Assembly: GCA_013398955.1 (NCBI GenBank)
Contig: VWPU01003214.1
Location: forward strand, 1-64,000
DNA: 64,000 bases
Direction: 5' to 3'
Source of the DNA: Callaeas wilsoni
Lineage: Eukaryota; Chordata; Aves; Passeriformes; Callaeidae
Position numbers and translations under genes: made by a program. This document shows positions 24,838 through 36,219 of the stretch, in pieces; within the stretch, counting starts at the first letter, position 1; every line of letters begins with the position of its first letter. The notes below the pieces were generated by a model. The model ran no database searches. It was not told the origin of the DNA and was given only the letters and a program-made list of their open reading frames with translations.

Positions 24838-24905
24838 ATCGCAGGATATGGAGGTTGGAAGGAGACCTCAAGAACTGTGTGATCCAACCTTTCATGGCAA
24901 AAGCA
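24838..24905 (-). mobile_element. Probable CR1 LINE terminal fragment, minus strand
   Basis: A 'ggaggttggaaggagacctc' block is followed by 'aagaactgtgtgatccaacc' and 'tttcatggcaaaagca'. The order 'ggttggaa, gacctc, gat.caacc' is that of a reversed CR1 3' terminus, but the copy is short and diverged. An unrelated sequence is possible, though less likely. Confidence 0.55.
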
Positions 24906-26989
24906 AGCAAAATGCTGTGGTGATCATTAATAGGAACATGAAATGTGAGCTACTGCAACATTAAACAGGAAAGAAAAAAAAGTGATGGAGTACAAGGATG
25001 AAATTGTTTAAAGATGGTATTTTGGTTGCTATGACATTTTGTTTAAAGGACATGTTGCAGTAGGTGAAATGCAAAATATTTTTAAAAAAATGCAGGCAGA
25101 ACTCTTGATTCCTTTGCACAACATTCATGGACATGAGGTACAACTTTTCATGGTGTGTCTTGCTGTCTATTTACATGTAAGTAAACCACAGTAGGTCTGT
25201 TCTGGTTTTCAGAAAGCAGATTTGTGACAGTAATGAAACACTCCCTGGTACTATATCACTTTGTGGTGTCTTAAATCCAATCATATTTGTCTCTGGAAAG
25301 AGGAAAGATTAGCTGCAGTAGAAGACCTTAGGTCACATTTTTCCCCCCATTCAGGCTTGAGTTCAATTCCTTCCCCTCCTTTTCTCTTTCTGGTTCAAGA
25401 GGAAGCAGAAATGGCTGCTGGCCTTACCTCATTTCTCACCTCATCTTTTAACTGGCTGTTTTATGTAAGTTCATTTTTACTTGGGTTAGTAGAGGTCATG
25501 CTCCTCTCTGATGTCATTAACTGTGTGACACTTCTTATAAACCTTCATTTCTGTAGTAAATCTCAGAAATGCCAACTGGAACGTGGGATAAAGTCCTTTT
25601 GCTGTCCTTCCGTGTTTGCATGTTTGTTTTGTGGGGACTGTAATTACGCTCTGTATTTACTTTGCTTGCAAGGTCAAGGTATGACCCCTATTTCCACCCT
25701 GCCCTCCTGGTTGGAATTGCAGCTCCAGCAGTTAATGTCAACATCAGATATATCTGCTTCCCCTCCAACAGCTTTGAGAGCAGAGAAGTCAACTGAACAC
25801 TGATATCAAGTTCTGTTGATGCCTCTCTTTCTTCAGGCCACTTTGAGTCACTCTCCAGATAAACATTTCCATCCCAATTATTTGTATGTAGTTTCTATCA
25901 GCGTAACAAGTTTTTACTTGTATTTGTGTTCCACTTTGATGCATTTATTTGAGGCAGAATTGGCTATAAGTGTAACTCTACACCCAAAAAAAAAGTATTT
26001 TTGTGCTTCAGGCTGCATCAGTTGGTTAAGCATCCTGTCTGCCACTTGGATTTTGGATCCTCTTATCCAAACTAACTTGCAGACTGACTCCAGACTTCCA
26101 AGAAAGTCTTGGTGTGAGCCACCCTGGAGCTGTGAGTTGTACAGCTGCGCCGATCCTCAGTATTTACAAAATGATCAGTGTGAAAGAAGAGACATCCCTG
26201 TGGCAGCTGCTGCTGTTCTGGGTTCCTGGCCAGGATGGCAGCAGAAGAGCACATCAGCATCCTTGGTGCCATACGGCTTGAGACTGTTGTGTCGCACACC
26301 ATGTGGAAGATGAGAGAGAATAATTTCAGCTGAGTATTTAGGGAAGGCTGCTGGGTATTTTAGGTGCCTCCGTGTCCTCATCTTGACCCTTTCTCCGCAG
26401 CGTGCCTGCTTAGTTAAATCTTGTCAGCATGAAGGTTTGCGACACAAACCCTTCCTTGTATCGGATAAATTAGTCTTGTGAGAATATTACTCCGATGATT
26501 GATTTTACCCTGTGTCTCCCTCTCACCATCTCTCCTTCCTGTTGTGAGCAGGCTTTACATCCTGACATTCCCTTTAAGTGTCTTCACAAATGACTGAATT
26601 AACTTTCTTTTGTGAGTCTTATCCTGTGTGTTAGACAAGGCTTGTGGTGTTGGTAGAGCTGCTTTCTAGTTAAGCACTTGTATTTGATATCAAATGCTCC
26701 TTTTTAAATGCAAACAAAACATATCCTGCCAAAATGAAAACAAAGCCTGTTAAGCAAAGACCAGGCACACAGGGCTTGCCTGATGTTCAGAAGTTATTTT
26801 TTTTTCCGCTGTGAACTCCTGTCAAAGCCTAGAATCCATGAAAGTAAAAAAGAGCCTTGATTCACTTCTCGTGCCCTTGGGGAATATAGATGGCAAAAAG
26901 ATTTAAAATTCTGATCCAGCTGCTTCGGAAACATGGCATCTGAGATAAATTATTTTCACTCCACAGCAGCAAGCGAACTTTTACACTGA

Positions 26990-27130
26990 AGCTGTTCCTT
27001 TTGAACTTGGGAGGGGTGTGCAGCACAAGTGTCTCGAGCCACCGGCACCGAGCAAACGCCGCCTTCGGCGCTGTCGCCTTCCTGGCTCGGGCTCGTCCCA
27101 ACAGCTGTCAGATTGCTGCCTGTCCTCTGC
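26990..27130. promoter_or_regulatory. Candidate regulatory patch: dense CpG cluster
   Basis: Ten CpG steps fall within about 60 bp (27035-27095), the densest such cluster I noticed in the window. Inside it, a 5-bp GC stem with a 4-base loop (CGCCG at 27057-27061, CGGCG at 27066-27070) could form a very stable small hairpin. The flanks are AT-rich and single-copy. CpG survival suggests low germline methylation or selection, but it is too short for a standard CpG island and no transcript evidence is available. Confidence 0.3.
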
Positions 27131-30100
27131 TATTGATCACTTGGCTGGAAAATGCAAAGATAATTAAGAGTCTGAAATTTAATAGGGCATTGTTTAAAAA
27201 ATAAGGCAAGGGCCTAGATGGTAAGGATTCCTGGTGGAAATCACCTGGAGATTGCGTGTTTCACTTTACTGCAGATTTGCCTCATAAATCTTAACAGTTC
27301 TGCTCCGTATTGAGTGAATTTAGTGTCAGCAAATTTTAAAACTCTGTCTAAAGTGTCTAATGAATTTATAAGCCACTAGAGAAGATAGGATGCTTTGCTT
27401 GCAGCGTGGAGCTTAATTTGATATTCAAGGTCAGCACATCAAACTTCTTAATCAGGACCATAATGAGGAGAACATTCCTGCTCAAGGAAAGGAGCAACAA
27501 AATAGGATCAGTGCAAAAAGGAGCATTTACACAGCTGATTAACATGTTCTTGCTTTAGTCTCCTGTCAAAGTTGAACCAAAATTCTTACATGCTCTTCCT
27601 TTTAACTGGTGCATTAAAATGTAGAAAAGTTTCCAAGGGATTGGTAAATGGCTGTGAAACCACATCATCCCATTTTATTAGCAAGGTGACAGTGTTCTGG
27701 TGCCCTACATTTCAAATGGAAAATCCGAAGCCTTCCAGTTTTAATGCATTAAATGCTCTCTTAAATTGGGCCGCAGTAGAAGCAGAGCACAGGGAAAGAA
27801 TTTGAGGAGAGCTTTGCAAAGGAGCTGGGAGCTGCTTGGGGGAATTAGTGAAGGTATTCTGTTTATATTAGCAAATGAAGATAAGAACTCCTCAGTTCTT
27901 TTGCAGCACAGTTAAAATCTCAATCCTTAGGGCAGTCTTTTCGATGGAAAAACAGTCTGATGCTTTAATAATTTTATTTCTACAGTTGATAACAAGAATT
28001 GATTCTGTCTTCACAAGCTGATGTCCAAGGGTTGGAGCAATAGTGTCCAAGTATAGCTGCTTTCTCTGAGTGCTTCAGGCATTTGACCTTCACTTTGCCC
28101 TTCAACTGGGTGTTTTTGGCTCTGCATCCGCAGACAACACAAGCGGAATGTCCAAAATTATTTCAGGCTGAGATACTGTCAATATGTCATCAACTACAGC
28201 CCTACTGGGGAGTTTTAAAATTCCTTCCAACACATAATGGATATATCTGTTTAAACAGTTCTTAAAATTCTGTGGAGACAGACAAATCCGGCAGAAAATC
28301 AATAGGGTGTTGCTAGTGGCTCTATTATTTATTAATTTCAGCACCATCCAGGATTGCTAGGTGAATACCAAAGGCCAGGATTTTTTTTTTTTTAGTACAT
28401 TATGAAGATAATATCTTAAGGGGGTAGGAGGATAATTTGAAAGTCTTTTATCAGATAAATATCTCCAGAGGGTCCATCAACTCAACTCCATTCCTTTTGA
28501 AGTCTGAGGTTCATTTTAGAGTAAAACCTGGGTATATAGACTAATATTTGCATGGATTTCTGTAGAGTTACTTTTCTTCACAGTGTTTTATTTTCTCCGA
28601 AATTAGAATATGTAACCTTTGGTGTGAACTTTGTGTCCATGATGTTCAGTAATCTTTCTAGGAAATGAAGTGAAAAGTCTGGTATATAGAAATACTTCCT
28701 TTCCCTTACTGGGCTATCTGGTATGCCTTATAAATAAAGATTTAAGAAAAGCTGCTTCAGTAAGTATATTTATATTGACAATAAATCTATTTTATCACAG
28801 TACAAGCCATTATTGCTCGTCGTGGGTGTCTACTATAAATTGGCAATAGCTTGGGGCAGCTTCTAAGTGGTAAATTGTGATTATGAAGGTATTAAAGCCA
28901 GGCACTCTCCTCAGAATAAGCAGGTAGTGATGATTCCATCTGACTTGCAGATCTACTTCCTGCAGGTATTTATGGTCCAACCTGCTGATGGAAGAAACTA
29001 AAATAGGTTCTGTTTGCTGACTAGCTCTTGGAAATGGGGCTTTTCTCAGGGCTGAGCAAATCTGCCTATCCTTCTTGGGAAAGCTCTGATAGCTGGATCT
29101 TTCAAGGCCAGTAATATATTCAGCATGAAAAAAAAAAGATAAGGCTTTTAGATTCAAAATGAAATTGCCATGCTGTCGAAAACCAATGTGAGGAAGCCAA
29201 TAAATTGATGAAGATAAATGTCGAGGTCTCCTGGGAATGGGACGGTCTCCTGGACTTCTCCGAGAGAGTAGTGGTAGGAGAGAAGTGTATTCCTTTGCTG
29301 CAAGAATGAACCATTGTAGGGAAAAATGTGGCAGGTTTTGTTTTTATCTTTCTTTTTCAAATGCAAAGTGCAAATCTGAATTCTGTGCAGAGCCTGGTCA
29401 GCAGTACACAAGGCTAGAAAGGGAAACTTAGTCTAGAACTGAAATCTGATTGTTTTGATGTATTCCTAGAAGCGTGCTGAGGTGGGATGCAGTGGGACTT
29501 TTCAGGAGTGTGGTGGCCAGCTGGAAGTGCCTGTTTTGGGGCAATTTGGGGCAGCTAGATCAGTCTGGGTAGCCAGCTCCAATTTCCTGCTGCTGCAGGC
29601 CAGCCAGGCCACATAAGTCCTTCCATAACTTTGTTTTCAGACTGCTGTAGTGCTTTTCGTTTCATTCTCTTCCCTTCCCTGTTCTGCGATCAAGTGACCG
29701 CGCTTGGAGTCCCCTTGCGTGGCCACCACGCAGTTCCCTGCTCCAGTCTTCAGCAGCTCACCGAGACTCCTCCCAGCGATGAGAGAGTTTCCCATTTCCC
29801 ACAGACCTGCTGATGTCCTGCACAGGGCCAGACTTCCATCTCCCTGGTTGAGTGGATCAAGGGATGGAGCCCAGATGGCTGAAATGAGCTCCAGGTGCAT
29901 GGACATGGCTCACGGCTGCTGCTCACCCCTGGGGCCGTGGGATTCCCTCGGCCTCTGCCCGTATTTAACTTGCTGGTAGGTGCCTGTTGGTGTTCATGAA
30001 GTGCTGACTAGTGATTACATGGAATTTCTGAAATGGTTCTTTGTGGTTCTCTGAGAACTGTCCAGTGAGAGGAGGGCAAAGTATCAGCTTTCACAGGAAG

Positions 30101-31078
30101 TTTCACTTCCCTGGAACCGGTTGGGATTCAGAACTTGCAGTTTATTCTCACCTTGTGACAGGTACAGAAGTGGTAACCTCCTTTTTTGCAGTAATACTAT
30201 TGTTGACTAATTGTTTCTAAGACTGGAATTACCCTCCATATCAAAACCTTTGTCTTACACCGTCTTTTTCCTTTGGTGTATTGAGAATGAAAACAACTTC
30301 CTAGAAAGCTTTTCTATCATTATAATAGACTGAAACATTTTATAGTAAAACCATAGCACAAATTTTTAAGACTGAAGTTTAGAAGAAACTTCTTAAGAGG
30401 TTTTTATATTGTACTATTTCAATATTATTTCATTCCTGTTGTTGGGAATGTGCCATTCCCATTTTGGCTTCCATGCTTGATCTGTTATTTGTGTAATGGG
30501 GATATAAATTCTGTTTGGACACTTTTATGGACATTGTAGGTTCTGTGACTTAAGATACACAAATAGTTCAAACTATCTAAAACTAGTGGAATCTGATCCT
30601 GAACTGTGGAGTCAAAGTCAACAGTAAAAATGGTTTTATTCTCATTTGAAATAAAAACATAAAAAGCACATGTGATAGTAGTTTTCGAATTCCAAAGAGG
30701 GTTCTAAGTCTCAGAGTTGTTTTCTAATATAATGAATCTAAGTACTTTATCTACTATCTATTCATGTGTTTGTATGCATAAAATCCCCTTTAAATAATGT
30801 ATGAATTAGGTCAAGTTCAGTCAAGGAAGAATCTTGGCCAAAACCAGTAAATCATGAAGTCACACATGAAAAATAAGCTTTAATCCACTTAGCAGATTCT
30901 CAGTACGAGAGCTGTGAACCATTTTATGCACTGAGTGATGGGGTGTGGATGTAGGACTCCTGTGGGGAATTTATGAGTGGATATTTGGGACAAGGTATGT
31001 GCTGCAAGGCAGGAAATCTCATTCTAGTATTTCTTTGTGTTTTTAACAGTAATATGCATTTTTTGGGGGAGTTTTGTC

Positions 31079-31145
31079 GTTTGGTTTTTTTTCCTTTATT
31101 TTTTTCTTTTTTGTTGTTGTTTTTGGTTGGTTGGTTTTTGTTGTT
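31079..31145. repeat. T-rich low-complexity tract with GTT/GGTT units
   Basis: A long run of T blocks is broken by single G or C bases, grading into GTT and GGTT units. It is low-complexity sequence with no coding meaning. The open frame that crosses it translates into phenylalanine- and leucine-rich filler. Confidence 0.85.
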
Positions 31146-34100
31146 TATTAACTCTATAGGTGGATTCTCTTTGCCAAGTGGACTGTGTAGCTGTCTAAGT
31201 CTAGTGCAGCTTATTGTTTCATTTGAAATTCCAATTTGAGATAGAAAGTGATTTCCTAATGTCAGATTTGAATTAGCATATTTTTCTGTAATATATTTGA
31301 ACATGCAAATACTATATTCTAGTTTATGGTATCACAATACCTGCTAAATACACTTTTATTTTCCCTTCACTAGAAAAGTCATTGTTTCTTGAAATATATT
31401 ACTTTTGTTGGAGACAGATATTTTTCATTTTCAATAATTTATTACATATAAATCTTTGCTTATAACTTCATGAAGCCTTCAGGCTGGAGGCATTGTTGAA
31501 GAAGAGTTATAGAAGGCAATCATTTTTTATATGTTCCTAATAAATGGAACTAGGCCAGGTAAGGGTATAAAAAAGTCAGTCTGCAAGAAGCAAAGACGTG
31601 GAGCCAGTGGATTGTGTCTGTGTTCTCATCTGAATAAGAAGCAGTGCAAATGCTACAGAGAGCTCAAGTCAGGTTTGTTGTGCATGTGGGTACATAAAAA
31701 TCTCAGTGAAAGGTGAATTCTTATTCTGGGTGAGTTATTTCTTCCCTTCAAGGAGCCCACGTAGGGATGTGTGTCAAGTGGCTGTGTCCCAATGCATTTT
31801 GGTTATCTTGGGTTTCAGATCCAGAACAACCCCGAGATCTAAGTTTGCAGCTGAATTGTGGATGTCATTTTTCACCAAATACACCTGAAATTATGTCTCT
31901 TGACTGTGCGAAGCTGATTTTCCTCGTACAAACCAGTGCACAGGGATCGTTTGCACGTTCAGCCTCACCATGTGATGCCAGTGCCACCACTGAACCTGAA
32001 CAGTTACTGCTGAGTGATAGGTGACAGAGCAGCCAGGATTATAGAGCCGTGGGGTATAAAATACAAATCAGATTCCATGTCCATATATTTGTATATTAAA
32101 TAGCCCAAGGAGAACAGCAACAAAAGCTCCCCTCTCAGGACTTCTCCCGCTGCAGCACAGGCGTATTCTTGGCTGCTGCTCCCACCAGTTATTATCCTAA
32201 AAAAGTTGTAGGTGTACTCTGACACCGCCTTGGTGCTCTCAGAGCAGCAGGGAAGAGCCTGCAGTGCCGTGCAGCTGTGTCAGATGTAAAATCAGGGTCT
32301 CGGGGAGGGCACAAATTCACCTGAACCGTGGTGCTGGTGGAAATATCCTGTGGGACGGCGTAAGCCAGTGCCCTGCCCTTGCCCTGCACATTCCTGCCTG
32401 GCCTGGGGGAGACTCAGCTCCTGTAAATCCTCCTGCCTGCATGTGTCAGGGTTCACTTGCTGCTGTTCACAGCACTTGAGGACGTGTCCCTGCTGCACCC
32501 AGTGCTGGCATTGTCGGTGTGACTGTCCCGTTTGGGCCCCCTGTGCTCCAGTGGCAGCTTCTGCTTGACACCTGCACAGCAACAGAAGTCCTGGTTTGTT
32601 TTTAATGGGAACACAAGGAGTTGAAAAATTCAGCATTCTCAGAATCCTTAATAGTGGAAACGATGGTTTTCAGGATATTGGATACTCCGAGAAAAATATG
32701 TTTGTGTTTGTGCTAAAGAGGGCGAGCATCAGGGTCAGCCTCGGCACAAACACAATTGGGAGCTGTGGGAGAGTTCAAGGCTCCTGGTGTTCAGGGATGG
32801 AAACAACACCGTAAAAAAATGAAAATAAAACTCCATCTGAATTATGTTTTAGAAAAAAAGTATTACTAACTCTACCGAATCTAACAACTCTCAGACAGAA
32901 ACAGGGTGAGTAGGAGTTTGCGTGACCTTCCTCCATGTGGGGATGTCTCACTTATCTGTGTCTCCCCAAGTCTGGGCTTTGCTGTTGGGAGCAATGCTCA
33001 GTCTGAGACACTACCTGAAGAGGAAGATTAATGTGTCAGTGCTGGCTTAAGTTGTCAAGCACCTAATATTTCTTTTTTTCCAAAAAAGTAATTACTAGTG
33101 AAGTAAAGGATGGGTTTAAGCATCCAGAGGTTTGAACTGACATGAAGTATTTGGTGCTACTATTCTAAGAGGTGATTTATCCTGGTGGGTTCAGAGGGCT
33201 CGTGCAGTGAAAATATTTCTGGTTACTTTTACTGCTTACCATGCATAAAATCCCTGAAAGAGGGAGATACCTGAACCATCCCAAAGAGCAATACTGGAAA
33301 GAAACCCAGGGTGCATGGTTCCTTGCAGTTTGTATTCATCATCTCACTCTCGTGGTTTTCTTTTTGTTACCTGGAAAATTCTAGTAAACTATGAATAATA
33401 TTTACTGCTAAAACACCCCAACACTTTCACTGTGTTGTTAGAACTGCAAGCTGCAGAGCTGTAAATGAAGCGAAGGCAAGATTATTTGGCTGATTACCCA
33501 TTTTCACAATGATAGGTTTCCTTGTTGCATGTGAAAACTAAATGATGATGTTTAAGTCACGACTGCACCTTGGCAGCCTTTGAATTTGGATGTGCAGAGC
33601 TTTCCTTGAGGTAATATCAGAGGCTCGTAGCACAGAGCAGTAATTGATGTGACTGATCTGCGAGTGAACCCTGCAAGGTGTAAGAAGAATAGCAATGACT
33701 TGCAGGAGCTGCAGTAATGAGCCAGGCTGTGTTTTACTCTGCTTTTCTAGGCGTGTGCAGCTGCAGGTTGCACAGACGAACTCTGTGCTGCGCAGTAAAG
33801 GGCATCCTCATCTAACCTCAGAATTTTAGTTTTCATTCATTTCAAACAGGTCTCTAAACGGAGAGATTTTATGGGTAGTATAAATTCTCTTGTATATACA
33901 TTGTGCTAAAAAGGGTTTTTTCTTCTCTTTTCATAAATCTTCCTTCTAAGCAAAATCCCTGTGGTATTTGGAGTGTTGCTTTTGCGTTGTTTCATATCAA
34001 GTTACAGAATGGTTTCTTGTATGTAACAAAACAGGTTGCTTAACTTACCCAGTTGTTTAAAATAAACAAGAGTTTCCTTCTGTTAAATAGCTCTTAAACT

Positions 34101-35796
34101 AATAAAGTATAACCTATTATGTATGGTTTAGTATTAGTACACTTATTTCTGAATTTTGCCATAGTATTTCTTCTACTGAAAGAACTCTCTGAAAATAGCT
34201 GGCTTTGAACAAGGGCTGCAAAATGTCAGACTCACATTCTCTCATTTTATTCCCTAGCCAATATATTTCAGATTTGCAATGATGCTTTTGCTTACTTCTT
34301 GATATTAAACACTTCATGTGAAAGCACCTTTCCTTGGCAGGCACTGCGGAGGTGCTTCTGAGGACCCTGATGCTCCAGGAGGTGCCTTCCAGCAGGGCTC
34401 ACCTGGGCAGAGCTGATATTTTGCTGGTAGTTCATTGTTTCAGTCTGGTCAGGGTGGAGCTGTGGTGGGATATTTCAAAAAAAACCACTGAGGCTCATAG
34501 GCCTTGTCGAATGAGACATTTTCTCCTGGCTCTTTCAATTCTTGTCAGTGAAAGTGCATGTGAAAGTATGATGTGGAAGCAGAAAATTGAGGGGGATTAA
34601 TGAAATTGGTAACAGTTAAACTGACTGAAGGAGCCCGTCTCTCTGCATGTTGTGTATCACACCAACGGTGGTTTGCACAGAGCTTTGGCAATATGAGAAA
34701 AGTGGATGTTTAATCCTTAATTTCTGTGGTTCTTCCCTGTCCTCTGCACGCAGCTCCAGCCCTGGCAGCAGTCCTAAGTTTGAATTTTTTTGTTTGTAAG
34801 AGTTGAGGTGAGGGGAAGCTGAGTTTGTGTTGCTGAAGATCAGTGGCAGCACTTCCTTTGAGTTCCGTGGCGTGAGAAAACAGCACCCAGGAATCAGGGA
34901 TGGGGAAAGGAGTCATGGACCATTACTGTTTGGATCTGAGGGGAGGTGGGAGTTAAAAGGGTCATGAAGTTTATGCATTATTGACAGAATACCCATAATG
35001 ACTCCTTAGGAGCTATTACACGGTGATATGTGAAGGCCTTAGTTGGGGATGGTTTAATTTATGAATCATTTCTGTGATGGATTGCCTGCTCCGTCAGCCT
35101 GGCTGCTGCACTAACTCGGGGTTCTTAATTCACTGTGGAAGATTTTATGCAAAGTAATTGCTGTACAACGCCACTCTTCAGAATGAAATAATGTGGCTGC
35201 TTTTTCCCCCGCTCCTACTGGTGAAAGCTTTATTTTTTGCATTCTGAGCAATGCCCCGTTTGTGAAGTATCATCTGGAAAAGCTTTGCGAGGGAGCAGCT
35301 CTGCAAAAGAAAGGAGCCTCTGAAATGCCCAATGTTTTTGCACTTACAGGTCTAATCTTTCAGGTTTCGGGTTCACTTCTGTCTAATGAAGTCTCATGTT
35401 AATTCAGGCAGAGGGAACATACTGAAATTCTTCCTTCACAAATCCTCCAGAGGAATTCAGGACTTGGTTCTGAAATATCAGGGGTGAAATTTAAAAAGGT
35501 CTTTTTATTATTTTGGTGCTTTTCCTGTACAGTCTTGAGCGAGGCTCATAATCTTTCTCTGCCTTTCTCTTCTTACTGCAAAACAAAGTTGCCCATGTGT
35601 CCTTTTTTTAGAGAAAGGGAAAAATTACTTTTTCAAGCAACACAAAATGAAGGAAGCCAGTTTTACAGGATGTAGAGCCTCAAAAAAGTAAAAATGAGTT
35701 CTGAAGAATTAGACAAATTCTGTTCCCGTCTGCAACACTTGGATTCTGTGGCCCAGATGCAAGTTTTGTCTTGGGAAATCTCAATAGAATATGAAC

Positions 35797-36219
35797 AGAG
35801 TTTAGAAGGATGAGACGCCTCTCCTACAGGGAAAGGCTGGGAGAACTGGGGTGCCTGGAAAAGAAAAGCTTTGGAGTGACCTCATTGTAGCCTTCCAGTA
35901 CCTGAAGGGAACTAAAGGAAAGATGGAGAGAGACTCTTTACAAGGGCCTGGAGTGCCAGGGAATGGCTTCAAACTGAAGCAGGGCAGGGTTAGATGAGAT
36001 ATTGGGAAGAAATTTTTGCTTGTGAGGGTGGGGAGGCCCTGGCACAGGGTGCCCAGAGCAGCTGTGGCTGCCCCTGGATCCCTGGAAGTGTCCAAGGCCA
36101 GGTTGGACGGAGCTTGGAGCAGCCTGAGGTGGTGGAAGGTGTCCCTGCTGTTTCAGGGGTGGAACTGGATGGGCTTTAAGGTCTCTTCTAACCCAGACTA
36201 TTTTGTGATTTTATAATTC
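35797..36219 (+). mobile_element. CR1 LINE fragment (3' end, longest copy here), plus strand
   Basis: About 420 bp follow the order of an avian CR1 3' region. First comes 'gaaaggctgggagaactggg', then a 'gtgacctcattgtagccttc' block near 35877-35896 and 'cagtacctgaaggga'. Next are 'agatggagagagactcttta', 'cttcaaactgaagcagggc', 'agatgagatattgggaagaa' and 'ccctggcacagggtgcccag'. The tail follows with 'aaggccaggttggacgg', 'ggtggaaggtgtccctgc' and 'ttctaacccagactattttg', ending in degenerate octamers. The copy is 5'-truncated and lacks the endonuclease and reverse transcriptase domains. Plus-strand open frames inside it are repeat by-products. Identity is very secure, but the subfamily is not assigned. 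Confidence 0.96.

Larger units (their letters stand above)
24906..35796. other. Non-coding single-copy DNA with a CpG patch and simple repeats
   Basis: No gene was recognised in these 10.9 kb. A 180-codon plus-strand open frame at 25261-25803 has no domain or exon-like context. A CpG-dense patch lies at 27035-27095, a T13 run at 28381-28393, and a T-rich tract with GTT and GGTT units at 31079-31145. The stretch 32190-32570 is GC-richer and carries overlapping frames on both strands, which reflects composition and not coding. Confidence 0.65.

Noticed and set aside
25261..25803. 180-codon plus-strand open frame with hydrophobic stretches
   Set aside because: The hydrophobic stretches come from T-rich DNA. 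There is no domain, no exon context and no resemblance to a known membrane protein.
35994..36216. Two overlapping plus-strand frames of 61 and 66 codons
   Set aside because: Both lie within the CR1 tail at 35797-36219.
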